Origin: Gymnogyps californianus
Taxonomy: Eukaryota; Chordata; Aves; Accipitriformes; Cathartidae
DNA length: 64,000 bases
Assembly (NCBI RefSeq): GCF_018139145.2
Contig: NC_059475.1
Location: 15,187,937-15,251,936 of the forward strand
Reading direction: 5' to 3'
Positions 36,407 to 50,825 of the stretch are shown piece by piece (position 1 is the first letter of the stretch; every line of letters starts with the position of its first letter). The position numbers and the translations under genes were made by a program. The notes below the pieces were generated by a model that saw only the letters and a program-made list of their open reading frames with translations, was not told the DNA's origin and did no database searches.

Positions 36407-39400
36407 CATCAAAAAGCAACGAGTAATGCCAATTCTCCTCAGTTTTGTGATATCACCCAACAGTCAAGCCCTTCGTGAACTTCTCTGGCCTAGACTCCTC
36501 ATTCTCCCAGCCATAGATGCAACATTTGCTGTGTCTCTGCTTTCACTCTTTCAGCTAAAAAGAGCACAAATTCTTCAATTTGCCCTCAAAAACTCAACCA
36601 TGGGAACTTCTCACACACTACCCTTTCCAAAATTATTTTTCTATTTAATTGTTAATAATACCAGGCTAGGAGTGCTAAAAATTGGGGGTAAAAAAATATT
36701 GAGGTTTTTTGTTTATGGTATGCCTAGAAATGTCAGCATGTATATTCGATGCCATAAAACAGATTTTCGTTAAAATTAAAAAGTAATAATAATAGCGGCA
36801 ATATATTTAAGAATTAAGAGATGAATTAATAGTTCTGTCAAAAATCATTCTCCCAATGCATAGTGTTCCCCACAAACAATAATATTGCTACTACTCTATG
36901 AGCTGAAAATACCCATCTACAGAGTACTGAAGAAACTTGTGTTGGGAAATGTCCCAGATGAAACAAGGTCTGAAGAAAGATGGACTATAAAACATTAATC
37001 ATCGGCAACAACATCAGACATAAATCTTTGCTTCAGTCTTGAATGGATTAAGAAGTAGCTGTGCAATGTAACAGAAGAAGCAACACTAACAATGAGCAAG
37101 TGTGGTAACTAAGGGCTATGGACTGCATAGAAGGTGGTGGTGACAAATCGTCATCAAGCACAGCAGTACATGATCAGCACAACGCTATTATTGACATTGG
37201 AGAAGGAGGCAGCATTTGCTAGTGATGTTGAAAATGTATTTAGTCACCAAGACAGGAAACTAGAAAATGCTATCGCATCCCAGCAGTACCAGCACCGCTG
37301 TCAACACGGTAGGAATGACAGGGATTTTGTAAGCACAGACAGAAAGAGAGGTGACATGGAACAAAAACTTTACCTTCATTTTTTCATCTATCAAACATTA
37401 AAGAATCTTTCATTCCATCCATTTGTATTCATTAAAGAATCAAACAGCACAAAGGACAACAATACTTTAGACAGACCAGGTACAGAGCTGAATTTATTTA
37501 GTTGCCTTTAGAAAAGGAAGGCTTTCTTATCTTCAGTTGTTTCTGAAAACTACTTTGCATTTTTCTTAGAACTTGCTCTAAGTTACAATGGAGATGAAAA
37601 AAGCATCTTCTAATATTTTTCAAATTTAAAACTTGAATTTCTATAATACATTTCCTCAATGAAGAATTAATACTATATAACATGGCATTTTTCACCTTTG
37701 AAGACCACAATATAACAGCAACTAAGTGATTTTAAAGGAGTTTGTTCTCAAGAAAGCAATGTCCTCTTACAGTACATAAAGCATATCCATCAGGTGCAAT
37801 GCAGGGTTTTTCATGCTTTCAGCAAGGAACACTAAATCTATTGTTTAGGCTGGAAAAAAGAAGATAAGGCTAAGCTGTGGAGCAACTAGAAATGACTGAA
37901 TGTTCTTCCTCCTGATGACCTATCCTCTCCCTCTATACATGGTCCAGCACAACGTTCTTTCACTGCTAATGAAAGACTCTCCAAGTCCTGCCTCTGTTAG
38001 GCAGCACATCCACACTTCCTTTTCTTGCCCAAAAGACTGCAAGGTCCATAATGAAGATGAGACAAGTTTAAACTCCATGCAAATGATGTACGTTTATGGA
38101 ATGGAGGCAGAATGACAGACTTTGCAACAATGGGGATCTGTCCAACTAATAGAGTATTTTATGTTGTCAGTTTTGTGGGTAATTAAAATGTAGAATAAAA
38201 ATAAAAGAATAAAAGGTATCCCTAATATTTTTGGTTCTGTTTGGCCCTACAGCTATAGTACTGGGGTCACTAAACAGCTAATACATTTGCAGTGTATTAT
38301 CTGAATTGGCACTCTAGGAAACCCAGCAAGGATGACTTTCTGAGTCATCTCATCTTTTTCTGAAATCAGAAATGGTTAAAAAGAGTGGCTGAGGAATCAG
38401 CAGGAGAACTGCACAAACTGAAACGCATTCAAGGGACTAAATGGGCAAATGGAAAAACTGTAGACCAGTCCAGTGTAAATATCTTATCTAATAATAGCAG
38501 AACTCAGCTAGAAAAATCTAAATCAGCTGCATGTACAATTATCTGCAAGAAACAAAACCAATTCCCATGCATTCCATGATTCTAGATAAATTTGTGAATA
38601 ATCTACAAATAAGATGTAGCTAAAATGAAACACTGAAAAGGCTTCAGAAGGAATTTTATAGCTATGCAATCAGAATAGATATTTTTACTCCTATGTATCT
38701 ACTGTTGGCAGCTTTCTTTTTTATTCCAACCATATGAACAGGTTATATTGACCGCATATTCATGGCAAACTAGACAGATCGAAAAACAATGGGGCAAGGG
38801 AAGCATTTCTGTTATATTTTCTCTAGAAAGGTGACTCAACTGTATTTGAAGGGAAGTTGTTACTGCAGCGTTCAGTTTGTTGAAAATCAAATAAAGGTTG
38901 CAGCAAATTTACGAAGGATTTTAATTTGCTTGGTGGACCTTATAATCTTTTACAGACCAATGCATGTCACATTTATGTCCCAGCACCTCACCCATTGCAC
39001 GATCAAAAGTGCAACTATCACATACATCAGATGCAGGCCTGGCTATCAAAAATTAATTTGCACTGACATTCACAAGCAGCATGCAGATACCCTCTTAATG
39101 TAACTGGAAATACATCCTTATGGCCCAGGTATCCTCTGAAAAGAGACTAGTGGACCATGTGTGTTGTCTGAGAGAAGAGGTGTATCATCTCCACAAGTTG
39201 TTTGATGGTCCTCTTTCTTTAATGCATAAGGTACTTTTACTAGAAAATCTGAGTCCAGAATGGAAAAGGACCACCATGCTTCTTACCATAGAACAAGAAA
39301 ATAAATTCACAGTTAGGAAAGGACAACCTGGTTCTTTTGAATATGGGATGATTCGATAATGAAAGAGATCCTATCCTTGAGAAGCTTTATGAAGCCACCT

Positions 39401-42400
39401 TTAACAGAATGAGGAAGACCCAGTTCGTTTGACCTGAAGAGAGGAAAGAAAGGATGCTATTAAAGGTATTTTTCATGCTTTTTCCAAGAGCATGGAAGAA
39501 GAGGTAAAGGCAAGTAAAGTGCCTAGCCAAGATCAACTCAAATGTTTTCATTTTGCAAAATCCAGCTGAGCAATCCATCAGCACTTATGAAAATTCTCCA
39601 TGCAAGTCAACTTTTCTCAGCATAGCTGATAATACTTAATAAGAAAATGGGCAAGAGAATATGACTGATATGAATGTCCATTTAACATCTTTGGACACAA
39701 TCTGGTGCCCTAATTCATCCAGTAGCTACATAATACACTAGACAACTGACACATCTCTCAATTCTCAGGTTTAAAATTCATGTATTTCTGTAAAATAGCA
39801 TTTTAAGTCTAAACTTGAAATAGTATCTTCAACACATGACAGTCCCTTTGAAAGGTGCATTTTTCAAGGTGTGCTATTCTTACTGATTTCAGTGATTTCC
39901 ATGTAAGGAGGGGGAAAAAAGGAAAATACCTTATAATAAGACAAATAGCAAACATTTAGTATACGGACAAAAGATTTAACACAGATCATGCTTCTTCATC
40001 CAACATCGGTGAAATTTGGTCACAGTAAACTCTACACATTTTTAATCTTGACTATATCAGGATTAATTCAATTTCCAGTCAAGAAATAGAACAATATCGA
40101 CATAGTAATAAAGTGTTAGTATCAAAATATTATGTCCATCTGAAGCATATTTTACTTCCAATAAGAATGGAGTGCTTAGAAAAGAAGAAATTTAAGAAAA
40201 AGCTATGTTTGTAAAATTTTGAATTTGGTCCTAAAAGAAAGCGTTAGGTAAAAGTATTGCTTACTACAGACAACATAGCAAAGTGGGTTTCTTCTCAGTT
40301 TGATCCAAAGTGACATCTGGTGCAGATTGCTCAAGATCCCACCATACCTTTGCTAGACTTATAAAACTAACTTCCCACTCACGCGCTAATACTGGATAAT
40401 TGTAGATCAACGGTTTATGCCCATACCAGAATACACAAGGGTATTGCACGGGGATTTCTGCCCACAACAATGCTGGCATTTCCAGACTAGCCCTTAATAA
40501 TTGGCAAACAATAAAATTTGAAGACAGCTTATTACACAAAATTAGGCATAAATCTGACTGCTTAAGGAACAACATGTATGATGATTTTACATCTTAAGCT
40601 TTCTTCTTTGCCTTACTGTGTCAGATATATAAAAATGTTTTAAGTTGAAGAGGTATTTATTTGCAGAGATGACTAAACCAGAAAACCTTACTGCCCAGCA
40701 GCTGAAGACAGAAACTCAGTTTGGACCACTATGCCAGCTGTTTACTATTCAGCAGGGACAAAATTGAGTCTGTTTTTGAAATGTTGGGTTTTAATATCAA
40801 GGTAAATAAAGGGCATTTTTCCTGTATACATTTCCTTGCCAGCCTATTGGCACAGACAAAATTTTATTACAGATCATTCAACCCACTGTGTTTAGTGTTT
40901 TGACAAAATGTCCCTATTATAACAGATTAAATACCTATATGTAGCCATTAAAATTTAAAGATTAGGTTTCAAAGTGGACAAAACTGAGAAAAATAAATAA
41001 ATGGACAAAAACCAGAAAACCAGAAACTAGCAAGGCATGAATACTAAAATACTATGCATGGCTCACTCAGGGGTAGGTAACCCGTGCATGAAATCATACT
41101 TTTACTTGCCCCTAAAACCTCTACCTACCCCCCTACTCGTATGTCAATGAGAAAACAACGTTAAGATTTCCAGTGCAATATGGTGAAAGCTTTCCTAGGT
41201 CTATCTTTGGCCTTTTTCATGTTAGAGGGGCAGCGTACTTCTTTAACCAATCCCAAGTTTGCTTTGAATATATGTGGTCCAACAACAGTGTCCTTAGTCT
41301 CATCAGCTTCCCAGGCTGCCTGGTGTAAACAATGAGTGGCCTGTTGATCATTTCTTTTAGAGTTGCTGTGAATGGTTCAAGTGTAGTTTCGCTAACAGCA
41401 GAAACAATTCTGAATAATTACAAACAACGCCTTGGTATAAATAAAGACGGGGACTCTTTGTGACTACATACATGGTATTTTCTTTACACTCCACAATAAT
41501 TCCTTTAAAACTGTTAGATTAAGATAATATGTACCGATATTTAAGCACGCCTCTTATTCTGAGAAAATTATTTTTTAGCATGTACATTCACTACATTTCA
41601 CAAGTTACACTGGTAAAATCCTTCAAAAAGAGAGCTGCTTAGTTTCTGTACAAAGGAAGGAAAATCCTTATACTTTCTTAGATGTTTCTGTTGAAAAGGG
41701 ATTGAACAAATAATCATAATTTTCTTGTTAGTGTAAAAAATGTATTTTCTTGTGTATTGAGATTCTAACCATTTAAGTAGTTCATTTTCCCATCAGTGGT
41801 CCCACTGGTTTTAACAGCATAAATGAGGGAGTACTGCTGTAAGTGATGTAAATAAGGGTATTGAAAGTTGACCCAGTATTTTTCATATCGGGAAGCTAAC
41901 GTTTATAGCAATATCTGCAAACTGAATCATGAGCCACCTTGTGTCAACTTCTATGAAGCCCTTTCACTTCCAAAATAGAGCAAACACACACAAAATAACA
42001 GTTCTATCGGTGAAAGATTGTAGGCTAAAAACAAGATTCAATATTCTTGCTCCTTCCTCTGAATGGCCAAATTACAAAATATGGGGGCTGCATTTGGGGG
42101 CTGAGAAGCAACATCTCAGTTTGGGGACTCCACAATCATGAGTGGAGATCTGGCTTGGGACAGATCTCTCTTTGGGATCCTCATAAGGGTTAAGGACAGA
42201 GCAACAGTCTGGTGAACTGGATTCTCTGGTTGGGAGCCCTAGAAGAGGGGAGTGCACAAGGCTGCAGATTTTAATAAAGAGATACCGCAATTCCTTTATG
42301 GTGGCATTTATGTTTCATATAGGGAGGATAGATTCTGTCTCAAAGAGAGAAGCTTTCTGAAGGTGAGAAAAGAGGAAAGCTCGGGAACTGAAACTGTGGG

Positions 42401-45280
42401 CTGTACAAAATCAGAGTCACAGTGTTAGTTAGCAATTTAAGAATAACTACCATCAACTTTGATTGAAAATTGACGACTGCAATCCTACTCAATAGCCAGA
42501 CAGAAAAATGTTTCTGTAGGAGTTCAACTGAAATCACAGGATGAATGGCCAAGAAGAAGTAGAAAGTAAATATTACTAACATAAAATATTTTAGCTGAAT
42601 TGCTTATTTCCATGTAGATGAGGCTTTTCTGTTATAAAGGGATATTTATCTGTCTCTGCATTGAATGGGACACATGTAAACACCCCAGGAAAGTTGGATA
42701 TCCAGAGTGGTTTTGGTTCCAAGTACTAGAGGCATGCTGGCAATTGGAACTAGTCTGGAGTTAACATATAATGAAAGCAAATGTTTACAAAATCATTTCC
42801 AATCACTACATTAAATAAGGTTTCCCATTTTGAGGAATTTAATTAAACAGAATTAAGAGAAATTAAAAATCTAAGTGATCATTTCCAATTCTCATCCGAT
42901 TAAAAAAAAAAACAAAAGTTTTATTAAGAAAGATTTATTTAAATCCAAGGCTTGAGAATGACTGCTATGAGCTATTGAGAGAACATAATTTGTAAAGTCT
43001 CAGCAAATTATGCTAGTGGGAGGGCAAATGGCAAGTAATGGAATAAAACCTCAAGTCTTTAACTCGGCGTTTACTCTGATAAAACTTACACTGATTTCAC
43101 TGCCAAAGTATAGGCTGAATACAATCTGTAAAAGGCTTGTATTTCATCTTTTATACACATCTAAAAACCTCAAGAAGAAACAATACAGCAGTAAGCACTA
43201 GCTCTAAGCCAAGAAATAATATGCTAAATTAAGGAAAAAAAGAGGAAAATAACTTTAGTTTAGATCAAAGGTTTAAAAATGAGATGACATAATAATCAGT
43301 CATACATGATATGAATATGGTCTCATGAACAGGCCACTGCAAGACTAGATATCTGCTTGGAAGGAATAGGCAGGGACTTATTGTTTGATGTAAAATACGA
43401 GCACTTAATTGCAGCAATCCCTTCATACTCAGTTGTTGGAGCAAACCAAATGAATCCAGGTACACTAACTTGGGTCGAGAGATTTCAGAAGGTTACAATT
43501 TTTCAACTATGATGTGATTTAAACCCTTCTCTTTACAAATGAGCAAATCTGTGAAAAATGTCGACAGGCATTTTGCTCCATTCCAGAATAGAAAATCACC
43601 TCAAAATTTTTAAGTACAATGAGCAATCATTTTTATATGGCAATCAACTCACCCACAAATGATATGCATAAACTCATGTGTGCTTTTGTAAGAGTTAGAT
43701 GCTAAGGATTTCCTTAATTATGCAAATACCATATGTCCTAACTCCCTGTGTTTAGATTTGGTAATAAATCACAACAATATTAAGACTTTATGCCCTGGAT
43801 TTGCTTAAATGCTCTTATCAAGGAAAAAGTAATGGACAACCATTTACAGAATGAGTATTTAGACTTATATATTCATCTAAACTGAAACCGAAGATGCATT
43901 GTGATCAGTCCCAGCTGATTAGCACTGTTTACCTTTGGGGTAAATAAAGACACATATTTTGTGATGTATGCTTGTCAGAAGCTGCCAAATAAAACAAGGA
44001 TTGTGTGGCTTGGATATTCCAGACCACTTTGTATATATCCAACTTCCTCATATTAGGTCGTCTTAGTTGCCCGACTTATAACTAGATCTATTGTAAATAT
44101 CAAAATAAAATTTGTATTTATGTTTTTAGCAATATCAAATGCACATGGAAATCCTTCTCTGTATATAGTTACATGACATGTATTACATGCTTTATGTTTC
44201 CCTTTTAGCATTTGCAGAGGAATGCATGCAGGAAACCAGCCTGCTGCATAGAGTACTTGTATTTCTTTAAGGTAAACACTGATGAAACATTTGGAAGATT
44301 GAACTAAGAACAAGACATTTATGAGACATAAAGGTATCACATAAAACTGTTGTGAATTACAATAACATTGGCTGAATCCCAGAACAGATAATCCTTATAA
44401 ACACGCAGGAATGTTGTAAACTGTATATGAATGTCAGTGATACAGTACATTAGGAGATTCATATTACACTTGGTGCTGTGTAAGTCTCAGTCCCTGGATT
44501 TTTCATGGCCTCAAAGATTAAAATAAATATATGTAGTATCTTTCCTTCTCCATGAAGACATTTTATGTACACAGTTTTATTATGCTGAACAAGGATACCA
44601 AAGTCTGTTTTTTCTTGAGCTGTCAAAGTACAAAAGAAATGCAAAAAGTCCTTGCACAGATGTAGTAAAGTGCTGGATTTTATCTTTTGGCAGGTGCTCA
44701 ATATGCAGCCCACATAATCACATGTTAATGACTGGAGTGTGTTAATCAGCATGCATACCTGATTCCTTCTTGCCCAAGGAAAAAAAATTTAACAATTTAG
44801 AGTGTGTTAATGCTTCTACTTTTGAAAAAATTCATGTCAATATACAGAAGTGAATTAAAAACTTTTCAGAAATTGCTTGATAAAAAATAGGAAATGTTAA
44901 AATAAGAGAAAAGAATAAAATGACTACAGGTTTAGATGAACATAAACTACAAGTCTTTTGCAAAGAATTCAGGTGATGATCAATTCTATTTAAACACAGT
45001 TCACCCTAGAATATAGGGAAAGGTTTAAAATAGACCGTGCTTTTGGAAAAAAAATTGTAGTGTCAAAATGAAAATAATACATGTATAACAGGCATTGCAA
45101 AAAGAACAATTACTTGATTCTTCTTCAAATAAAATCAATTTTGTATTTCACCACTGCCATTAAGCACATCATCCTGCATACTTTTATGGAATTGTTTTAT
45201 TATTTTTAATATGAAATGTAAACGTCTTTTTATACTAAAGCTAGTAAAACTAAGTCCTTGATCTTTCAAACCTTTAGACA

Positions 45281-45332
45281 TGTGCTTAACATTATAGTTG
45301 TTGGTAGATCTAGTAAAGTCAAGTTAAGCACA
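45281..45332. repeat. Palindromic repeat remnant (TGTGCTTAAC hairpin)
   Basis: TGTGCTTAAC (45281-45290) and GTTAAGCACA (45323-45332) are perfect 10-bp inverted repeats. Flanking AGACA and CCTGAATGCTTTTTGAATC resembles the old hairpin repeat family that carries 'aagcacatgcttaagtgctttgctgaat'. The copy near 56.05 kb has the same theme. Confidence 0.55.
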
Positions 45333-48009
45333 TACCTGAATGCTTTTTGAATCAAAACAACGTGCTTGAAAAAAAATTGTTTCTATCTTTTCTGCAATAT
45401 ATTTCTCATAGAAGTCTATTTTATGGAAAAATAAAATATCATATCATCTGCTTTTTCACACCCTTTAGTTTCAGCCAAAACTTTGTACCCATGCAATTAC
45501 ATATGAAGGTATTTATCTCTTTAGTTAGATAAAAATTCTGATGCACTACCTGGCATGCAGAAATAATATCACAAGCACAGTAGAATTGCTTTCGATCATC
45601 ACAAAACTCAGATTTCTACATGTAAATAACAGCTGTGTGAGCAATCTAGCAGATACAGAATTGCCAGATTTTAGGGCATTTATATTTGATGCATTTTATA
45701 TGCTCATATCCAGCCCATAAATGAACTGAAAATAAAATTTCAAAACACGTAATTGTATCTATAACTTTTGAGATTCTGAAGCCATGAATTTATATAATAA
45801 CAAATTCACAGTGTTTAGCATGTGTAAACGTTTTTCAATGATCTCTCCTAAAAACCTGAGTTTATTTTCCTTAAAGGGAAGAACTTTCAACAAGAGAAGT
45901 TAATAACAAGGAAGGGGGAAAGCGACAGGATTGTGCTTGTTTTATGTAGAGACAGTAAGCACTGAAACATTAAGACCTTCAGGTTACCACCTACTTCTGT
46001 CTTTCTGATGCTAGTAGTTTTGCTAAAGCTATATAAAGTTAAATTTGATACTTGGTGATTTAAAATGATTTTAAAAGGAACAAATACATGTTGCATTAAG
46101 AGATCTTCGCTTTTCCTGCTGCACATACAAATCTGCCACGAGTACTGCTGAGATGTACGTGCAGACACAGTGGAAAGGTAGCAAGGCTTTCACTCTTTTG
46201 GCACAAAGTCAACAAAAGACAGAGACTTGACATAATTATGAAATACATGTCGACGTTGCCATTTGAGATAAAATCCAATGAGATACATTCCATTTGTAAA
46301 TCGAAGGGGTCTGTGAATGATGTTACAAAATGTATAGGGAAACGTAGCATATAACTGGAGGTAATTAACTTGTATTTGTGTATGTATATATGTTTGGTTT
46401 TCCTCAGTCACAGGGAGATAACACCCGTCCTTTAGACTTGACTTGCTGCTGTGGTTCCCTGTAACAGTCTCTCACTGCATCATTCCAAGTAGAGCAAAAA
46501 GATGTGGATGCCCTCATTCTGTGCATGCACATGCTGTCTATATGCCCACTACGATGGTGGACAGGGGAAGAACATCAGTGGGAAAAGAGTACAGTGACCA
46601 TCACAACGATACATCATCATGTATAGCGATCTGCACAGTGCCTGCAAGTTCTTCACAAACCCTGTCTGTTACCAGATTGTTATATTGGGATTGGGAACAG
46701 AATTTGCCTCTCTCTTGTTTTTACTGTTGCGGGGTGGGCCGGAATTCTGCGATTTGGAGAAAGATTCCAGATTTCATTAGGTTAAAGCTGCTCTAATTTA
46801 TTGTTCACAAGGCCCACGTCTAGCCTTTGCAGCCATGGGAATACACCATCTCATTCCTCAAAGAGGATCAGGCCACTTGTCCATCTAATTTTGTGTCTTC
46901 TTGTTGGCACTGCTGTCCCCTGATACTTCAGAGCAAAAACAAAAAACCTTTGTAATTTACCTCACAAGCTGTGCAGGGCTCTATATGAAGATGGGGACCA
47001 TTCCTGGTTCCCCAGTGAACAAAGCACAAATTATGATTCTCCATTTCTTTACATATTTACTAGTAAATATATTATTGGGATACAACAATTCAGTTACTAT
47101 TAAATTTAGCAAAAGTATCGTTGGTTTTCCCCCCTCATCCCTTCTCAGTCTGTTGCCCCAAGAGAGCCAGGTTTTGGATACAATCTAAAAATTTAACTGT
47201 ATTTCTTGCCTGCTACTCACTGTCCATGGGAGAAAGCAGGATACTTTCCTCATTATCTTAGTACCACTTTGCTCTCTTCCCTACAGTTTACTGCAGCAAA
47301 CAGATATGTCCTTAGCCCAAAATAGATTTTATTTTCTAGTAGAACTACAGGCAGCAATAAATACCCATATATCCAGGTATTTTTATATTAAGTTACAGTT
47401 AGAAATATACATATAATCTTTTCAGCTCAGCAATATGAAATTACAGAAATCTTTTGGTTGTTTTATTTTCTCCCCACTGTAACATCAAATTGGCTGGTGA
47501 TACGATACTCACAGTGTAAGTCATTACAGGTCTGACGTTACAGTTGTTACACATTGCTGAATCTGTCAAATGAAAAGGGAGCACAAAGGGAATTTCCAAA
47601 TGCAGCTGCTATTTCCCATTTGTTAAATCCTTTTATTACACCATATAAGTACACAGCTGGGAAATACTATAGAGTGGGAGTTAAAACAAAATATTTTGGC
47701 TTCCAGACATTCAGAATACACAAAGGACTCAGTGGAAAGCAATGCCTGATATCAAAAGGGAGTGAAAGTTTGAAAACATTTCTAGCCAGTGTGGTTTTTT
47801 TATGATAATATACAATGTAGTTTAAAGGTATCTTATATTACAGAAAAAGTGCTGCATACCATAAATGTTGGGAAAAAACTCAATCTTTTTTTTCAGTCAA
47901 ATTGCCCTACTATGGTATCTTTTCTTCATCTAATATCTGTACGGCCCTCATAGCATGTTACGATGCATACTGTGTGCTCTCACAAATTCCAGTGAACTCC
48001 TTAGTAGTT

Positions 48010-48044
48010 TTAAGGGCACAAAGGATGCAGGATTGTGCCCTTAA
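48010..48044. repeat. Perfect 12-bp inverted repeat, 11-bp loop
   Basis: TTAAGGGCACAA (48010-48021) and TTGTGCCCTTAA (48033-48044) are exact reverse complements around AGGATGCAGGA. The outer flanks do not continue the pairing. Confidence 0.9.
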
Positions 48045-48759
48045 TTAGATACCACATAAAAGAGAAATTTTTTCCTCCCCATATGTCGACACAGCATTCT
48101 TTGAATTTACTATCTTATAACCAGACAACACACATTATTGATGCATTTTAATGACAGCACTACTGTCTTTACTTTCAGTGTAAATGGTATGAGCAGGTGC
48201 TTCTTCAAATCTGCTTTGAAAGGATCCGTCTGGGAAAGGTCAGAAAGCGCTTACCTTCTGGGAATTTGGTTTTATTAACTAGAAAAGCGGTCACTACCAC
48301 AGCACCTATCTCAAAATTGCCCAACGCACCTTCTGGAATTTGTCTTTCTGGAAAGAAACTCCTAACCTCCCTTAAAGGAGTATGAAATTGCCTTCATTGG
48401 GAAAATTGCAGGCACCCCTGAATTCTTTCTTAGCAATATTGATGCCTGCTTGGAGACTGACGTGTTTCAGAGAAACTTTATGCAATTAATTGAGGCTTAA
48501 AGGTTTGCTCAGGAAGGACATAAATAAGGGAGAAAAAAATAATCAAAAAAATCAAAGAAGTTACCCTAAATGACAGTCCCTCAGGGAGAAAAAAATTTTT
48601 TTCACCATTTCACTGTTGTGATCTAACTAGTCATCTAACTCACCTGAACTGTAAATACACTGGGACCTTGCTCTGTACATTTTAGATCTCTTTTAAGTGC
48701 AACCAAACAGCATGCCTTAGAACTTCAGTTTTCAATTGTAGCCAAGCCTTGTAAATTAT

Positions 48760-48778
48760 ACCCAGCTTTGAGCTGGGT
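48760..48778. repeat. Perfect 8-bp inverted repeat, 3-bp loop
   Basis: ACCCAGCT (48760-48767) and AGCTGGGT (48771-48778) pair around TTG. GAAAAAA follows. A short, tight hairpin, probably incidental. Confidence 0.75.
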
Positions 48779-50585
48779 GAAAAAATCTGTTTGGTTTAGC
48801 TAAGAGCTACCTAAATAAGGATGGCATACATCCACCACCAGATTTAACCCAAGGGAATTGTGGAAACTCCTAATGATTTTCAGGACATTCATCTACATAT
48901 ATGCTGGAATATTTACTGAAAAAAGGAGAGAGGAAAACCAGAGTGCTAAGTCACTCAAGCAAAGTTTATGCACCTGTTCTGAAACATGATAAGCTGGGTA
49001 TTGATTCATGCCATGTCCAAGCGTTGACATGATAGTGCAACATTAAGAAAGAAAACAGAGATTGCACAGGTTGCTGTAGGTGTAAACCCACTTCAGAGCA
49101 ATACAAATGAGTACAACTGATCATACTGCAAGAGGTTCTATCATTTTGGCTTAAGCATTACTCCAGGTCCAAGGAACAGCCTGAACCAAAAACAAATGCT
49201 TTGAGGGACTCCTAGAGGCTAGGAGTTCCTTTCTCTCTGGGATGCAGAGTCTTTTTATCAATGTTACTGGTGTCCTAAGACCAGGAATATTTTAGGCCTG
49301 ACAGAAAGTTCTGCACTGGGTTAAATAGTGCATTACAGATTAAGTAGGTTTTTTGTGGTTTGATCTTTTGAATCAATTGGATTTTAGAAAGAAAAAAAAC
49401 CCACTATATTAACAAAAAAGATATTATTATAGTGCTATTATTTAATTACTTCCAGGTATCACAATATGCATGAAGAATTCCAGTATTTATGTTGATTAAT
49501 GCATTAGAATTATTATTTCTAGTCAAATTTGAAATAAGTTCATTATTGTTAGTGCTGTCAAAAAAATTCTACAATTGTTTTTCAACCTTATTGAAAGCTG
49601 CCGATTCGTACTGGAAAAAAAGAAAAGTCTTCCCCTCATAGACATTTAATAAAAATACAGAAGAAATTTTATGGAAAGGCAGCGTATTCTTTTTAAACTA
49701 ACTGTGTGAATTTAATGTCTGTGAAAGTCACTTTATGGAGAGTCTGGAATTATGATGTTCTAAATTTACAGAACACCTGGCTGCTCCACGTACCTTAATT
49801 CTGTTCCTGAGGAACACATGCAAGGAAAATAAATTGACTGAGATGCTATGCCCATTCAGTCTTCATTCAGTCTGCCCATTTATTGCAGAGTTTTGGGGAT
49901 GCATAGACAGAATTACAACTGCAAAACAATTTTATCTAGGCTACTGAAAAGAATACAGATAATAATTCTGACGATTGCTAACATCACCTATACACAAACT
50001 GGTGATCTAGAGCAGAAGAGCATGACATAGTTACTCATAAACACCTTTCCTCGCCACAACAAGTTGTAATTTCCTATAAATACAGCAGGATGTTTGTGTC
50101 ACCTAAAATGCCAGCTTCTTTGTTGTGGTGTAAAGCTATAATATTCTAGATTTGGTGGGTTCTATTTCTGAGAGACAAGTAAAAAAATACATTAAAGTTT
50201 CTTCCTTCAGCACAACACTTTGCAGATGACAAACAGTTGTGAGCTACATCTTCCTGTCAGAAATTAATGCTTGAATATATGAGCTAGAGAGGTTATGACA
50301 TAAATCAAGGTATGAATGAAAACATGATAAATAGATGCATTTCCTTTCCGAAGGTGAACTCATCAAATGACCTCATTCATATAGACCTGTATACTTAAGA
50401 AGATTATACAATTGTAATTTACAATTACACTATATTGATGTTGATCTATTACTAACACCAACACTTTAACATTTAAAAAGCTTTACACCCATGAAGGATT
50501 GTACTGAACATGCAATTCAAAATGGAAGTGAACAGTCTTTTACAATACTAATTTAGAAAGCCACTGTGAGAACTGTGAAACTCAC

Positions 50586-50825
50586 CATTCTGTGTTGGGC
50601 TGAGATTACTCCATCCCACTCAGGATCTTGTTGGATGGTTGTGACCAGAGTTGGTAGCTCCTCAGAGTGAGGTTTGTTGTGCATTACATTATGTAGAGGC
50701 AGATGAGAGGTCGCATGCTGATCACTGTTGCCCTCTTCCTTGTCTCGTGATGCTAAGTCCTGGGTCATGGTTTCCTCTCCATCAGCTGCACATGCAAATG
50801 GAGAGGTAGCCTGCTTGGAAGACAT
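50586..50825 (-). CDS. SOX6: SOX6 first coding exon (residues 1-80)
   Basis: This exon encodes the N-terminus of SOX6, a SoxD transcription factor with roles in cartilage, muscle fibre type, erythroid and neural development (known for the family). The 80 codons begin [18 protein letters not shown]. They continue through the near-invariant block [12 protein letters not shown] and end AQHRM directly before the donor GTGAGT at 50585. The start ATG is at 50825, with A at -3. The likely acceptor is ttgttttgtag, with AG at 50831-50830, so the exon begins at 50829 with AAGA before the ATG. An upstream exon ending ATGGG would read in frame as MGRM..., matching an alternative SOX6 N-terminus I recall in mammals. 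That exon is not identified here. Relative to human SOX6 as recalled, EEGNSDQH has one extra residue. The phase-0 end matches the phase-0 start of the next exon. Confidence 0.96.

Larger units (their letters stand above)
35596..50585 (-). other. SOX6: SOX6 intron between the two coding exons (complete, 14,990 bp)
   Basis: This is the whole intron between the coding exons, with GT (50585-50584, within GTGAGT) at its 5' end and AG (35597-35596) at its 3' end. It interrupts the frame between codons (phase 0). It contains an A11G8 run near 36.39 kb, a palindromic repeat remnant at 45.28 kb, and perfect inverted repeats at 48.01 and 48.76 kb. Several open frames here reach 95-133 codons (for example 36372-36773 and 37134-37511 on the plus strand). 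None shows a recognisable domain, exon-like borders or gene-like composition. I see no RNA gene. Otherwise the sequence looks like unique AT-rich intron. Confidence 0.9.

Noticed and set aside
36372..36773. 133-codon plus-strand open frame
   Set aside because: It begins in an A/G homopolymer tract, shows no domain or exon border, and sits in mid-intron.
37134..37511. 125-codon plus-strand open frame
   Set aside because: It has somewhat gene-like composition, but no recognised family, no splice context and no second exon. Chance is more likely.
40264..40575. 103-codon minus-strand frame with several Trp residues, considered as a retroviral remnant
   Set aside because: No protease, reverse transcriptase, integrase or envelope motif and no LTR-like flanks were found, so there is no support for a viral origin.
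42070..42260. G-rich segment with GGGGG runs considered as a G-quadruplex
   Set aside because: The loops between G runs exceed seven bases, so the usual pattern is not met.
46443..46796. 117-codon plus-strand open frame
   Set aside because: It has no recognisable motif. Cys/His/Ser-rich composition is common for chance frames here.
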